Shown: positions 26,589 through 35,080 of the stretch, piece after piece
How positions within the stretch are numbered: position 1 is the first letter of the stretch
Layout: every line of letters starts with the position of its first letter
DNA from: an uncultured Roseovarius sp.
GTDB taxonomy: Bacteria > Pseudomonadota > Alphaproteobacteria > Rhodobacterales > Rhodobacteraceae
Direction: 5' to 3'
NCBI GenBank assembly: GCA_951812895.1
Contig: OX638333.1
Coordinates: 920,366 to 984,365 of the forward strand
DNA length: 64,000 bases
Notes under the pieces: generated by a model
Database searches by the model: none
What the model was told of the DNA's origin: nothing
What the model saw: only the letters and a program-made list of their open reading frames with translations
Program-made: the position numbers and the translations under genes

Positions 26589-27449
26589 ATGCGCACCGTA
26601 TACGTGAACGGCGAATACCTGCCCGAAACCCAAGCCACGGTTTCCATTTTCGACCGTGCTTTTCTGATGGCCGACGGTGTTTATGAAGTGACCAGTGTTC
26701 TGGGCGGAAAGCTGATTGATTTTGATGGTCATATTAAGCGTCTGGAACGTTCGCTTGGCGAGCTTGATATGCAGCATCCCCCAGAAATGGGCGACCTGTT
26801 GGATATTCACCGCGAATTGGTACGCGCCAATGATCTGGTGGATGGGATGATCTATCTTCAGGTGACACGTGGGGCCGCCGCCGACCGTGATTTTGTTTTT
26901 CCCGACCCGGAAACCACCCGCCCAACCGTTGTGCTGTTTACCCAATCCAAGCCGGGACTTGCCAAGTCGCCAGCAGCGGATAAGGGGCTAAAAGTCATCT
27001 CAATCGACGACATTCGTTGGGGCCGGCGCGATATCAAAACCGTTCAGCTGCTTTTCCCATCAATGGGCAAGATGATGGCTAAAGCTGCCAATTGCGATGA
27101 TGCGTGGCTGGTCGAGGATGGTTTTGTAACCGAGGGCACTTCTAACAATGCCTACATCGTCAAAGGCAACAAGATCATCACCCGCGCGTTGTCTAATGAC
27201 ATTCTGCACGGCATTACGCGCGCCGCTGTTCTGCGCTTTGCACGTGAAGCACAGATGGAGGTGGAAGAGCGGAGTTTCACCATCGACGAGGCGAAAGAGG
27301 CCGACGAAGCTTTCATCACCTCTGCCTCGACTTTTGTCATGCCGGTGGTTGAAATCGATGGAGTCTCAGTCGGCGCTGGCACACCCGGATCTGTGTCTCG
27401 GCGTCTGCGAGAAATCTATCTTGAAGAAAGCATGAACGCGGCGATCTGA
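26589..27449 (+). CDS. dat: D-amino-acid transaminase (fold type IV)
   Basis: This 286-residue PLP enzyme moves the amino group of D-alanine or another D-amino acid to a 2-keto acid. Family signs are the start TVYVNGEYLPETQATVSIFD, the catalytic lysine in RRDIKTVQLL, the VTEGTSNNAYIV segment holding the cofactor, and SASTFVMPVVEIDG. D-specific members of this branch share such a start; branched-chain members differ. The ATG lies six bases after the dgcA stop. In the operon it can feed D-glutamate or drain it: D-amino acid plus 2-oxoglutarate gives D-glutamate, which DgcN/DgcA then turn into the L-form. Confidence 0.85.
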   Translation: MRTVYVNGEYLPETQATVSIFDRAFLMADGVYEVTSVLGGKLIDFDGHIKRLERSLGELDMQHPPEMGDLLDIHRELVRANDLVDGMIYLQVTRGAAADRDFVFPDPETTRPTVVLFTQSKPGLAKSPAADKGLKVISIDDIRWGRRDIKTVQLLFPSMGKMMAKAANCDDAWLVEDGFVTEGTSNNAYIVKGNKIITRALSNDILHGITRAAVLRFAREAQMEVEERSFTIDEAKEADEAFITSASTFVMPVVEIDGVSVGAGTPGSVSRRLREIYLEESMNAAI

Positions 27450-27477
27450 GTTTCTGCGTCTCATATTGGTCTCAGGC

Positions 27478-27639
27478 CTAGCGCCGGCGAAAAAACGGAA
27501 TCAAAAAGACCAGACAGGCGACCAAAAAGAAGATGCTACCGAACATAGACCAGAAATCGCCCCAACTGGCGACAATGAAGCCAATCGCAGAAACTACGAA
27601 CAAAATCCAGCCCAGCAGATTGATATGATGATCACTCAA
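27478..27639 (-). CDS. Small membrane protein of 53 residues, TTG start
   Basis: A short frame has two hydrophobic helices (INLLGWILFVVSAIGFIV and SIFFLVACLVFLIPF) and a positive tail FFRRR. The only sensible start is TTG 27637-27639, ten bases downstream of the DUF1244 stop on the same strand, so it would be translated by coupling. I do not know the family for certain. The clean helix-loop-helix pattern with a basic end argues that it is real. Confidence 0.55.
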   Translation of the reverse strand: MSDHHINLLGWILFVVSAIGFIVASWGDFWSMFGSIFFLVACLVFLIPFFRRR

Positions 27640-27648
27640 TTGGGCACA

Positions 27649-27966
27649 TCAGCTTTTGTTTGAACCGACATTTTCGGCAAAGGATTTTTCAAACGCCACT
27701 TGTTTTTCCGGGCTTGCCTCAGTCTGAAAGTTGGCTTTCCATTCATCCATCGTCATCCCGTAGAAAATCTCGCGTGCCTGCGCCTTGTCCATTTCAATAT
27801 CACGGGCGTTGGCGGCCTCCTGATACCAGCGGGACAGGCAGTTGCGACAAAACCCTGCAAGGTTCATCATGTCGATATTCTGCACGTCGGTGCGTTTTTC
27901 CATCAGGTGTTCGCGCAGGGCGCGAAACGCCGCCGCTTCAAGCTCGATCCGGGTCTGATCGTCCAT
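27649..27966 (-). CDS. DUF1244 domain-containing protein
   Basis: The 105-residue soluble protein has the conserved core AAAFRALREHLMEKRTDVQN, then NLAGFCRNCLSRWYQEAAN with a Cys pair, and REIFYGMTMDEWKANFQ. DUF1244 is a small, widely conserved proteobacterial family without an established function. The CxxC-like FCRNC suggests metal or redox chemistry, which is inference. It ends close to a small membrane-protein gene on the same strand. Confidence 0.8.
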   Translation of the reverse strand: MDDQTRIELEAAAFRALREHLMEKRTDVQNIDMMNLAGFCRNCLSRWYQEAANARDIEMDKAQAREIFYGMTMDEWKANFQTEASPEKQVAFEKSFAENVGSNKS

Positions 27967-28057
27967 GGGTCACTCGCTTTCAAACAAGTTGTAACGCTTA
28001 TCACCCCTGATCTAGCAGGCCCCCAAGTAGCTTTCAATCGTGACCCGTGTAAACGCC

Positions 28058-28303
28058 CTAAGCCTGCATCACCCGCAGCGCCAAATACGGTACAATCGAA
28101 AAGACAAATGTCGCCACTTTATAATTGCCAAGCCAGACATACATCGCCTCGCGCACTGTGGAGGCTTCAAGGCGGAAAAGGCGTGCATGAATGTCTGTGG
28201 CGAAATCCCGGATTGCGATTATCGCTAATGATCCAATCAACAGAATGGTGATATTCAAAAGTGCCATCCAGCCAAACAATGAAGTCAGATTTTCAAGTGT
28301 CAT
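28058..28303 (-). CDS. DUF6868-like small membrane protein
   Basis: This 81-residue protein has two hydrophobic segments (WMALLNITILLIGSLAIIA near residues 12-30 and VATFVFSIVPYLALRVM at the end) and a charged loop between them. I chose the ATG at 28303 because the family starts with a short lead before the first helix. The longer frame from 28363 has no ribosome site. It resembles the DUF6868 family, whose function is unknown. Confidence 0.6.
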   Translation of the reverse strand: MTLENLTSLFGWMALLNITILLIGSLAIIAIRDFATDIHARLFRLEASTVREAMYVWLGNYKVATFVFSIVPYLALRVMQA

Positions 28304-28401
28304 GACAAAGTCTCCTACCAAATAGACTAATGAATAGATTGGAATGGAATGCACCCCTCGCAAGACCTAGCGGGAATGTGTCGCAGTGCCGAAAGAGCTA
28401 C

Positions 28402-28743
28402 TTACGACATCCGTTTCAGATACGGTTGATGCAAATCCGTTAGCCGCACTGTCAGGCTACCCACGTCCGGCAAAGACTCGGTCAGCGCATCTAGAATCAG
28501 CTCTGCCAGTTCCTGGCGCACCTTGTCGCTTCGCCCTGGCAGCAAGAGCAGGGTCGCGTGGGCAAAGCTTTGTGGCTCTACACCTATACGAGATGCGGTT
28601 GCCGCGATGGTTCTCACACGAACCGTTTTCGGGCCGTTGACGGCTGGATGGCCCGCGAAGCTATTCCACAGGGTGTCACATAAGCCCTGAAGGTCATGGC
28701 TATGTTCCAACTCCTTGGAATGCTCGATTACGATATGTGGCAT
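28402..28743 (-). CDS. 5-carboxymethyl-2-hydroxymuconate isomerase family protein
   Basis: The 113-residue member of the tautomerase superfamily begins MPHIVIEHSKELE, which leaves the N-terminal proline as catalytic base once Met is removed. A C-terminal PDVGSLTVRLTDLHQPYL completes the fold. HpaF-type members isomerise a ring-cleavage product of homoprotocatechuate. No other genes of that pathway are nearby, so this stand-alone copy may act on something else. Length and motif order are normal for the family. Confidence 0.75.
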   Translation of the reverse strand: MPHIVIEHSKELEHSHDLQGLCDTLWNSFAGHPAVNGPKTVRVRTIAATASRIGVEPQSFAHATLLLLPGRSDKVRQELAELILDALTESLPDVGSLTVRLTDLHQPYLKRMS

Positions 28744-28811
28744 CGGCTTTGTTCCCCACTGGTCAATAAACCCCCAATTGTGAACCTAAGCAAAGAAAAT
28801 GTGCTTTGGGC

Positions 28812-29552
28812 CTAAACCCCAGCAGATTCTGCCGCTTCTTTCAAAATTGGTGCCAGCCGAGCAGCCCATGCCAGTTGGTCTTCCTCTGCCTCAATCAGAT
28901 CATTGCGCAGTTCGATCAGGATATTGGGTCGCTGATAAGCGATGGCATGCCGGGCAATAGCATCTCCGGCCAAGTGGCCGCTATAGGGTTCATTATCGCC
29001 AATGCACAGGTCCTGTTCCTGTCGAAGCAGGTGCAATAATGGCCGCGCCAGCCGTGTATCTGCAGCATAGAGCAATCCCACTTGCCACGGTCGTGGCTGA
29101 CGGCCCTCAAACTGTCGGGTAAAGCTGTGAACAGAGACAATGACAGTATCGTTCCGCCGAGCCGCCAACGATGCCAAGGCACTGTGGTAGGGCCGATAAC
29201 ATTTGTTTAGGCGATTCTCGAGCTCCTCTTCACCCGCGTGACGGTTACCGGGAATTACAGTGCCGTCATAAAGCTTCATCAAAAGAGTTGGATCATCCTC
29301 GCCCCGGTTCGGATCAATCACCAGCCTTGAAAAATTTGAACAGATCACCGGGGCGTCCAGCGCTTTGGCCAATGCCTTGGATACACCCGATGCACCGACA
29401 TCAAATGCAATGTGCCGGTTCATGTCTTCCTCTGCCAATCCAAGGCTGCCACCGTTCACAAACTCCGGCACTGTATTGGCAGCATGATCGCAAGTCACAA
29501 GCCAGCGCCCGGGGCGGCCTGCCCCTTCGATATAGAAAGGTTCGTATGTCAT
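28812..29552 (-). CDS. N-formylglutamate amidohydrolase
   Basis: This 246-residue zinc amidohydrolase of the HutG/FGase family releases glutamate from N-formylglutamate, the last step of one histidine-degradation route. It shows GRWLVTCDHAANTVPE, AFDVGASGV, and IVSVHSFTRQFEGR, which contain the likely metal and catalytic residues. PNILIELRNDLI lies near the end. I chose ATG 29552 (AAAGGA upstream) rather than the ATG at 29576, whose ribosome site abuts it. No hut genes are adjacent. It releases free glutamate, which may be relevant to the nearby D-glutamate genes. Confidence 0.8.
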   Translation of the reverse strand: MTYEPFYIEGAGRPGRWLVTCDHAANTVPEFVNGGSLGLAEEDMNRHIAFDVGASGVSKALAKALDAPVICSNFSRLVIDPNRGEDDPTLLMKLYDGTVIPGNRHAGEEELENRLNKCYRPYHSALASLAARRNDTVIVSVHSFTRQFEGRQPRPWQVGLLYAADTRLARPLLHLLRQEQDLCIGDNEPYSGHLAGDAIARHAIAYQRPNILIELRNDLIEAEEDQLAWAARLAPILKEAAESAGV

Positions 29553-29796
29553 CGGATTGTCGCGTCCTTTCCCCATCCTCTAAAGCGCAAACCGGAAAGT
29601 GGGAACCAGAAACTAACAAAAAACCAATCGCGTACCACAACAGTTGCAATGCGATGCGAGATGGGTAATTAGTCGAATCTGAACGTTAGCGTTAACGTAA
29701 AACCGAAATGACCCATCCCGTTCCCGACAGCACCATTGACAGAAGCACATGCAGGGACGAGACCGGATCATAGGCAACCAGGGAAAGACCAGACTG

Positions 29797-31242
29797 ATGA
29801 GACGCCATCGCAATGTCAAAATCGTAGCCACTCTCGGGCCTGCCTCTGAGGATTACGACACCATTCGCGCGCTGCACGAAGCCGGTGCCGATGTCTTTCG
29901 ACTGAATATGAGCCACGGAAGCCACGATTCTATTCGTGAAAAGCATAAGATCATTCGCAAGATCGAAGATGACATGGACAGCCCCATCGGTATCTTGGCT
30001 GATTTGCAGGGCCCTAAACTGCGCGTCGGTGTCTTTGCAAATGGCGAAGAAGAGCTGGAGGAAGGTGCCACATTTCGAATGGATTTGGACCCGGCCGAAG
30101 GCGATGTAGCTCGTGTTTGCCTGCCCCATCCTGAAATTTTTGCGGCTCTTCAGCCCGGCGCCACCCTGCTTGTAAACGACGGCAAGATCCGGCTGCAGGT
30201 GACAGAATGCGGCGCAGATTTTGCCGATACCGAAGTGATTATCGGCGGCACGATCTCAAACCGCAAAGGTGTCAACGTGCCGGACGTTGTGCTTCCGCTG
30301 GCTGCACTGTCCGACAAAGACCGAAAAGACCTCGAATTCGTTTGCGAACTTGGTGTTGACTGGCTCGCACTTAGCTTTGTTCAGCGCGCCACAGACGTTG
30401 AAGAAGCCCGAAAACTGGCTAAGGGACGTGCTGCAATTCTCAGCAAGATTGAAAAGCCCTCCGCTGTGGAGTGGTTCGACAACATTCTCGCGGCATCCGA
30501 CGGTATCATGGTGGCACGCGGTGACCTTGGTGTGGAATTACCTGTTCAGAACGTTCCGCCAATACAAAAACGATTGGTGCGAAAGTGCCGCGCGGCGGCC
30601 AAGCCGGTGATTGTTGCAACCCAAATGCTCGAATCGATGATAGAGAGCCCGATGCCCACCCGCGCAGAGGTCAGCGACGTGGCAACGGCGATTTACGAGG
30701 GCTCTGACGCGATCATGCTTTCGGCGGAATCTGCTGCGGGTTCTTATCCGATGGAAGCCGTCACTACGATGGATAACGTCGCGCGCGAAGTGGAAAGTGA
30801 TCCTACCTACCGCCAGGTGATCGAGGCCTCGCGTGTGGTGGTCAGAACCAGTGTTGCCGATGGTATAGTTGCCGCGGCGCGCGAAATAGCTGAAGCGACA
30901 GACATCAAAGCAATTTGCTGCTTTTCTCAATCCGGCACAACTGCATTGCTAACTGCCCGCGAACGTCCACGTGTGCCCATCATTGCGATGACCAATCTGC
31001 GCGGAACGGCCGGGCGGCTAGCGCTGACATGGGGTGTAAACTGTGTGATGACCGAAACACTCGACCGGTTCAAGTTGGCCGTCATTGCCGCAGCCCGCGC
31101 TGCCCGTAATGAAGGTTACGCCAACGCCCTTGATCAGATTGTGGTCACTGCCGGTGTTCCGTTCAATGTGCCCGGTACCACCAACATTCTGCGTGTCGCA
31201 CCTTGTCAGGAAAGTTTGATTTATTCGACAGACCCGGGCTAA
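29797..31242 (+). CDS. pyk: Pyruvate kinase
   Basis: The 481-residue glycolytic enzyme converts phosphoenolpyruvate and ADP to pyruvate and ATP. Landmarks are NVKIVATLGPASEDYDTI, VFRLNMSHGSHD, ILADLQGPKLRVG, ILSKIEKPSAVEWFD with the active-site lysine, MVARGDLGVELP with the metal Asp, and MLESMIESPMPTRAE. The C-terminal domain is complete. The ATG at 29797 gives the normal family start MRRHRNVKI; the open frame extends 16 codons further but without family similarity. It is followed by a small membrane protein gene. Confidence 0.95.
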   Translation: MRRHRNVKIVATLGPASEDYDTIRALHEAGADVFRLNMSHGSHDSIREKHKIIRKIEDDMDSPIGILADLQGPKLRVGVFANGEEELEEGATFRMDLDPAEGDVARVCLPHPEIFAALQPGATLLVNDGKIRLQVTECGADFADTEVIIGGTISNRKGVNVPDVVLPLAALSDKDRKDLEFVCELGVDWLALSFVQRATDVEEARKLAKGRAAILSKIEKPSAVEWFDNILAASDGIMVARGDLGVELPVQNVPPIQKRLVRKCRAAAKPVIVATQMLESMIESPMPTRAEVSDVATAIYEGSDAIMLSAESAAGSYPMEAVTTMDNVAREVESDPTYRQVIEASRVVVRTSVADGIVAAAREIAEATDIKAICCFSQSGTTALLTARERPRVPIIAMTNLRGTAGRLALTWGVNCVMTETLDRFKLAVIAAARAARNEGYANALDQIVVTAGVPFNVPGTTNILRVAPCQESLIYSTDPG

Positions 31243-31289
31243 GCTGAACCCAGGGCCAACTTTACAGGCCCAGGTAGTCGGAGAATACC

Positions 31290-31514
31290 ATGGATCCTGA
31301 TCTGTTGTTCATAATCGGGCTTATTCTCGCAGTGTTCTCCGTCCCGTCCATCTTGTCCGCTTTTTCTGAAGGTCGTGCGCCACGTGTAGCTGCGATCACC
31401 ATTGTCATTGCAGGTGCATTGGTGGTTTGGGCGATAAAGGAAAATCCAGACGGATACAGTTTCAAGGAAATCCCCGACACGTTCGTTCGGGTGGTCGCCC
31501 GGTATTTGACCTGA
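31290..31514 (+). CDS. Small membrane protein behind pyruvate kinase
   Basis: The 74-residue protein has two hydrophobic helices (LLFIIGLILAVFSVPSILSAF and VAAITIVIAGALVVWAI) and a C-terminal amphipathic segment, EIPDTFVRVVARYL. It lies 47 bases after pyk on the same strand with GTCGGAG before the ATG, so it is probably co-transcribed. I believe such a gene recurs behind pyk in Rhodobacterales. Its function is unknown. Confidence 0.65.
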   Translation: MDPDLLFIIGLILAVFSVPSILSAFSEGRAPRVAAITIVIAGALVVWAIKENPDGYSFKEIPDTFVRVVARYLT

Positions 31515-31643
31515 ACATCCAATCTGGACAGAATCGAGCGCAGTTTCTGCTTTAAAAGTACTGATCATATAGGCCCCAAAAATCGTCTCCTTACTGGTTT
31601 CTGTTAACCTGGTCAGATGACACCCTAGATTAGGCGAATCCCC

Positions 31644-31672
31644 TTGCTTTATCTCCGCCCCCGGCGTATAGT
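31644..31672 (+). promoter_or_regulatory. Sigma-70-type promoter of rpmI-rplT
   Basis: TTGCTT (31644-31649) and TATAGT (31667-31672) are separated by exactly 17 bases. The start of transcription would fall near 31679, about 70 bases before rpmI. Both boxes are one or two changes from the consensus. Confidence 0.6.
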
Positions 31673-31683
31673 CGCCTCTCTAT

Positions 31684-31721
31684 CCGCGCGTCCGGCCGAA
31701 GTGGCATGCCGAGTCGCGCGG
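31684..31721 (+). promoter_or_regulatory. Structured leader of the rpmI-rplT mRNA
   Basis: CCGCGCG (31684-31690) pairs perfectly with CGCGCGG (31715-31721), with smaller GGC/GCC pairing inside the loop. The stem lies between the predicted transcription start and the ribosome site (AAGGAG, 31736-31741). L20 represses its own operon through leader structures in other bacteria. Such a role is inferred here. Confidence 0.45.
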
Positions 31722-31747
31722 CAACGACCGACCATAAGGAGCCGGAA

Positions 31748-31948
31748 ATGCCCAAGATGAAGACCAAGTCGAGCTGCAAAAAGCGGTTCAAAGTCACCGC
31801 CAATGGCCGCATCAAGACTGCGCAAGCAGGCAAGCGCCACGGCATGATTAAACGCACAAACAAATTCCTCCGCAATGCCCGCGGGACCACCACGCTATCC
31901 AAGGCTGATGAAGGTATCATCAAGCCTATGATGCCCTACGCGCGCTAA
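31748..31948 (+). CDS. rpmI: 50S ribosomal protein L35
   Basis: This 66-residue, strongly basic ribosomal protein begins [20 protein letters not shown] and contains [14 protein letters not shown], the usual L35 pattern and length. It belongs to the large subunit. AAGGAG stands seven bases before the ATG at 31748; the upstream in-frame ATG at 31706 lies in the leader. It forms an operon with rplT, 13 bases downstream. Confidence 0.95.
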   Translation: MPKMKTKSSCKKRFKVTANGRIKTAQAGKRHGMIKRTNKFLRNARGTTTLSKADEGIIKPMMPYAR

Positions 31949-31961
31949 GGAGGACTAAGAT

Positions 31962-32327
31962 ATGTCACGTGTTAAAGGTGGGACCGTTACCCACGCCCGT
32001 CACAAGAAAGTCGTCAAGGCCGCAAAAGGCTATTATGGCCGCCGCAAGAACACCTTCAAGGTGGCGCGTCAGGCCGTCGACAAAGCCAATCAATACGCAA
32101 CCCGCGACCGTCGTAACCGCAAGCGGAATTTCCGCGCATTGTGGATCCAACGGATCAACGCGGCAGTTCGTGCGCATGATGAGGCTCTGACTTATTCCCG
32201 CTTTATCAACGGTCTGGCACTTGCCGGCGTTGAAGTGGACCGCAAAGTGCTGGCCGATCTGGCCGTGCATGAGCCGGCTGCGTTCGGCGCGATCGTCGAA
32301 CAGGCCAAAGGCGCCCTGGCACAATAA
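31962..32327 (+). CDS. rplT: 50S ribosomal protein L20
   Basis: The 121-residue protein has the long basic N-terminal arm ([20 protein letters not shown]) and the globular part [20 protein letters not shown] that binds 23S rRNA. It is needed early in 50S assembly, and L20 commonly represses its own operon. An AGGAGG site precedes the ATG. In most relatives pheS and pheT follow. Here a terminator follows at once, and pheS lies about 17 kb away. Confidence 0.95.
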   Translation: MSRVKGGTVTHARHKKVVKAAKGYYGRRKNTFKVARQAVDKANQYATRDRRNRKRNFRALWIQRINAAVRAHDEALTYSRFINGLALAGVEVDRKVLADLAVHEPAAFGAIVEQAKGALAQ

Positions 32328-32352
32328 GCCAGTCGCATCTGGGGGACAGATG

Positions 32353-32382
32353 AAAGCGCCGCCGGTTTCCGGCGGCGCTTTT
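32353..32382 (+). terminator. Rho-independent terminator of rpmI-rplT
   Basis: A 13-base perfect stem (AAAGCGCCGCCGG paired with CCGGCGGCGCTTT) around a three-base loop, ending in TTTT, lies 26 bases behind the rplT stop. It is the clearest terminator in the window. Confidence 0.9.
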
Positions 32383-32455
32383 CATTGGGAAGCCTGACTA
32401 TCGTCTGGCTACGAAAGTAAACTATTGAGGCGGCTTTCAAAGCCTAAACCATCAA

Positions 32456-33799
32456 ATGGCACATGTAGAAGAAGCTTCAGCGCTTTCAGGAAATGTAACG
32501 ACTCAGTTTGCACGCTTCGTGTTTCCTTCGGTGTTTGGACTATTGGCAGTGTCATCTGCCGGCGTTATCGACGCAATTTTTGTTGGAAACTTTGTCGGGT
32601 CAATTGCGCTTGCATCCGTAAACCTGACCACGCCTTTGCTGGCGCTAGTCTTCGGCGTAATTTTGATGATCTCTCTCGGTGGGGCCGTTGCGGCGGGAAA
32701 ATTCCTCGGCGAGAACAATTACGACGATGCCTCAAACACCTACACCAAAACCTGCATCACCTTAACAATTGTTATGATTTTGCTCTCTGTCGTTGTGCTT
32801 TGCATGCCGGCAAAAATCGTGAGCGCGCTTGGCGCAATGGGCGAAACAATTGCCCTAAGTGCAGAGTATGTATGGGTCATCGCGTGGTTCTTTCCTGCTT
32901 TTGGCTATGCAGTCTGGTTAAGTCAGTTTACGCGCGCAGACGGGCGACCGGTTTTGTCTTTTCTTGGTCTACTCGTCATGACCCTTACCAATATTATCTT
33001 CGACTACACTCTGATTGCCTGGCTGGAATGGGGACTGACGGGGGCGGCACTGGCCACCGGGCTTTCATTTCTAAGCGCAGCTTTGTATCTTCTGGCATTC
33101 TATCGCCAGCCTCAGGCAGATCTGAAGCTCATCAGGCCCTATGGTCCTTGGATGGACGTCTTGCGCTCCAGTTACAACGGGTTTTCCGAGTTCGTGAATG
33201 AGGCATCAAGCGGGTTAATCTTGCTGATGTTCAACTGGATTCTGATGACGCAGATTGGCGCCTTGGGCGTCGCCGCGTTCACAATCGTGGACTATGTGAT
33301 CTATTTTGGAATTCTGGTTTTCTACGGGGTTTCCGAAGGGCTGGTGCCGCTGATCAGTGTTAACTTCGGAGGCCGCAAGCCAGATCGGATCGTGCGGTTT
33401 GTCCTGCTTGCCGCCGGTCTAAACGTACTCACAGGAATTGTGGTGATTGCCTGTCTATTTCTCTGGCCGGTCAATATGATCTCGATGTTCTTGAAGGACG
33501 ATGAGTCTGACATCATCGCACTTGCCGTTTCGATCATCGCGATCATATGGCCAATGTTTCTGTTCAATGGGGCGAACATCGCCGTTTCGGCGTATTTTAC
33601 CGGCATGCAATGCGCCAGACAATCGGCCACAATTGCAATATTGCGTTCGCTTGTTCTTCCGGTTGCGCTGATTTTGCTATTCTGGAAGCAGTACGGGTTT
33701 ATGGGAGCATTTTATGCCTTGCCCATTTCAGAGGCGATCACATTTTGTGTTGCGGTTTTCCTTCTGAAATCCCGGCTTCCCAGACACATTCTTAGATGA
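32456..33799 (+). CDS. MATE family efflux transporter
   Basis: The 447-residue membrane protein has 12 helices in two similar halves, as in multidrug and toxic compound extrusion pumps (FPSVFGLLAVSSAGVIDAIFVG; ISLGGAVAAGKFLGENNYDDA; and in the second half NEASSGLILLMFNWILM). Such pumps export cationic drugs or metabolites using sodium or proton gradients. It begins about 75 bases behind the rplT terminator and opens the block that separates rplT from pheS. The substrate is unknown. Confidence 0.85.
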   Translation: MAHVEEASALSGNVTTQFARFVFPSVFGLLAVSSAGVIDAIFVGNFVGSIALASVNLTTPLLALVFGVILMISLGGAVAAGKFLGENNYDDASNTYTKTCITLTIVMILLSVVVLCMPAKIVSALGAMGETIALSAEYVWVIAWFFPAFGYAVWLSQFTRADGRPVLSFLGLLVMTLTNIIFDYTLIAWLEWGLTGAALATGLSFLSAALYLLAFYRQPQADLKLIRPYGPWMDVLRSSYNGFSEFVNEASSGLILLMFNWILMTQIGALGVAAFTIVDYVIYFGILVFYGVSEGLVPLISVNFGGRKPDRIVRFVLLAAGLNVLTGIVVIACLFLWPVNMISMFLKDDESDIIALAVSIIAIIWPMFLFNGANIAVSAYFTGMQCARQSATIAILRSLVLPVALILLFWKQYGFMGAFYALPISEAITFCVAVFLLKSRLPRHILR

Positions 33800-33878
33800 T
33801 CAGAATTTAAACGATCTGAACTGCACAGTTTTTCGAAGAGAAGCCTGGCGGTCTAAATTCGGGTTATGATTCACGAGA

Positions 33879-34367
33879 TTACTTTCGGCAATGCTTTGGA
33901 ATTTCCCTATCCAGCAATCCTGTTTCAACCAGCTGGCACCGATCCCGCGCTTCGTAGTAATATCCGCGTGCATACCACATCACCGCGTCAGCCATGTTCC
34001 CATCTGATACGATCCAAGCACCGCGCAGATATTTCACCGCCCAACGCAAATTGGTTTCCGCATCCAAAAGATCCGAAGGTTTGCCCCGAAACCCCATGAT
34101 GCCAGCCGTTTCGGGCAATATCTGCATCATCCCGTAATAAGGCCCGTTCCGTGCACGTGGACGATAATCGCTCTCGCGCTGAATTACCCGGTGCAAGAGC
34201 GGGCGGGGAACCTCGTACAGATCGGCGTACTGATTAACCAACAAACGGATTTCTGCGGTCTCACCGGGATATAGTGGCGGCTCAGTCGGGTCGGGCCGGT
34301 TATCTGATCCGGAACAAGCTGCAATCGTCAGGCAAATGATCAGGGCTCCAAGTCGCAGAAACATCAC
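33879..34367 (-). CDS. Lipoprotein lytic transglycosylase (SLT domain)
   Basis: The 162-residue envelope enzyme has a lipoprotein signal (LIICLTIAACSGSDN, lipidated Cys near 18) followed by an SLT domain. The catalytic glutamate is in HRVIQRESDYRPRARN, followed by GPYYGMMQILPETAGIMG and the NLRWAVKYLRG helix. It cleaves peptidoglycan glycan strands to anhydro-muropeptides. It is shorter than most full-length transglycosylases but the domain is complete. It lies alone behind the nitrate reductase operon. Confidence 0.85.
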   Translation of the reverse strand: MMFLRLGALIICLTIAACSGSDNRPDPTEPPLYPGETAEIRLLVNQYADLYEVPRPLLHRVIQRESDYRPRARNGPYYGMMQILPETAGIMGFRGKPSDLLDAETNLRWAVKYLRGAWIVSDGNMADAVMWYARGYYYEARDRCQLVETGLLDREIPKHCRK

Positions 34368-34504
34368 CTAACTTCCAATTCGCTATCCACCCGGGGATTG
34401 ATGGGCAAGACGACGCTGCCTGGCAAGTACATTCAAAATTCCCGGCAGAATTCCGCCTCGGAACAACAATTGTTTGCAGTCTTCTGACTACTTCGTGTTA
34501 GTTG

Positions 34505-35026
34505 CTACGCCGCGATGAGTGGCTGTTTCAAGGCAGACATTGCCCAGTTTCGCAATCCGGTATCTGTTGCTGGCACCTGCACGGCCATATCGCCGACAAA
34601 TCCTTCGAACTCCGGTTTGTTCAATCTATTCAACCCCACAATAACCGGGATTCCGGAGGCAACAGCGTCTGCAATGACTTCGCGAAATCCGCCGCCGCTG
34701 GCCTCTTGTTTGCCGAACTTGTTTACGATCAACATTTGTGACCCTCGGTTGAGCCTTGCTTTCACATATCCCACAGCTGCCTCAAGCGCCGCAGAATCCA
34801 AACGACATCCCCGCGAGCTGCGCCCAAGGGATTGCGAAATGCGTACCACCGGACCATCCGGCAACACCTGAACGTCCATATCACAACGCCCCGCGTTCGG
34901 ATTTTCGGTGTTCACCTGAACCGTGCCACAGACCCGTATTCCGCGCTGCAACAAGTGTTGCGCAAGCCGGGCCAGCAACAGATCCGTATCACCGCTTCCG
35001 GGTGCCAACACATAAGAAATAGCCAC
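34505..35026 (-). CDS. DUF2478 domain protein (putative NTPase) at the end of the nar operon
   Basis: The 173-residue protein is of the DUF2478 family, related to nucleoside-triphosphatase-like proteins found with molybdenum genes. The start is GTG 35024-35026, with AAAGGAGG seven bases upstream. A TTG nine codons earlier is less likely. The first segment VLAPGSGDTDLLLARLA stands where a P-loop would be, but without the usual GKT ending. ILIVNKFGKQEA-like text (here MLIVNKFGKQEASGGGF) is the family signature. It follows the parvulin gene by 54 bases and probably helps supply or insert the molybdenum cofactor of NarG. That is inference. Confidence 0.7.
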   Translation of the reverse strand: MAISYVLAPGSGDTDLLLARLAQHLLQRGIRVCGTVQVNTENPNAGRCDMDVQVLPDGPVVRISQSLGRSSRGCRLDSAALEAAVGYVKARLNRGSQMLIVNKFGKQEASGGGFREVIADAVASGIPVIVGLNRLNKPEFEGFVGDMAVQVPATDTGLRNWAMSALKQPLIAA

Positions 35027-35080
35027 TCCGCAGCCTCCTTTAAATTCCAGCAACTGGTTGGATTGGAAGGGTTTAGCTGA

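Noticed and set aside
32425..33201. 258-residue + strand frame over the MATE gene
   Set aside because: Arginine- and cysteine-rich shadow of the MATE frame, which itself has clear membrane helices and family motifs.
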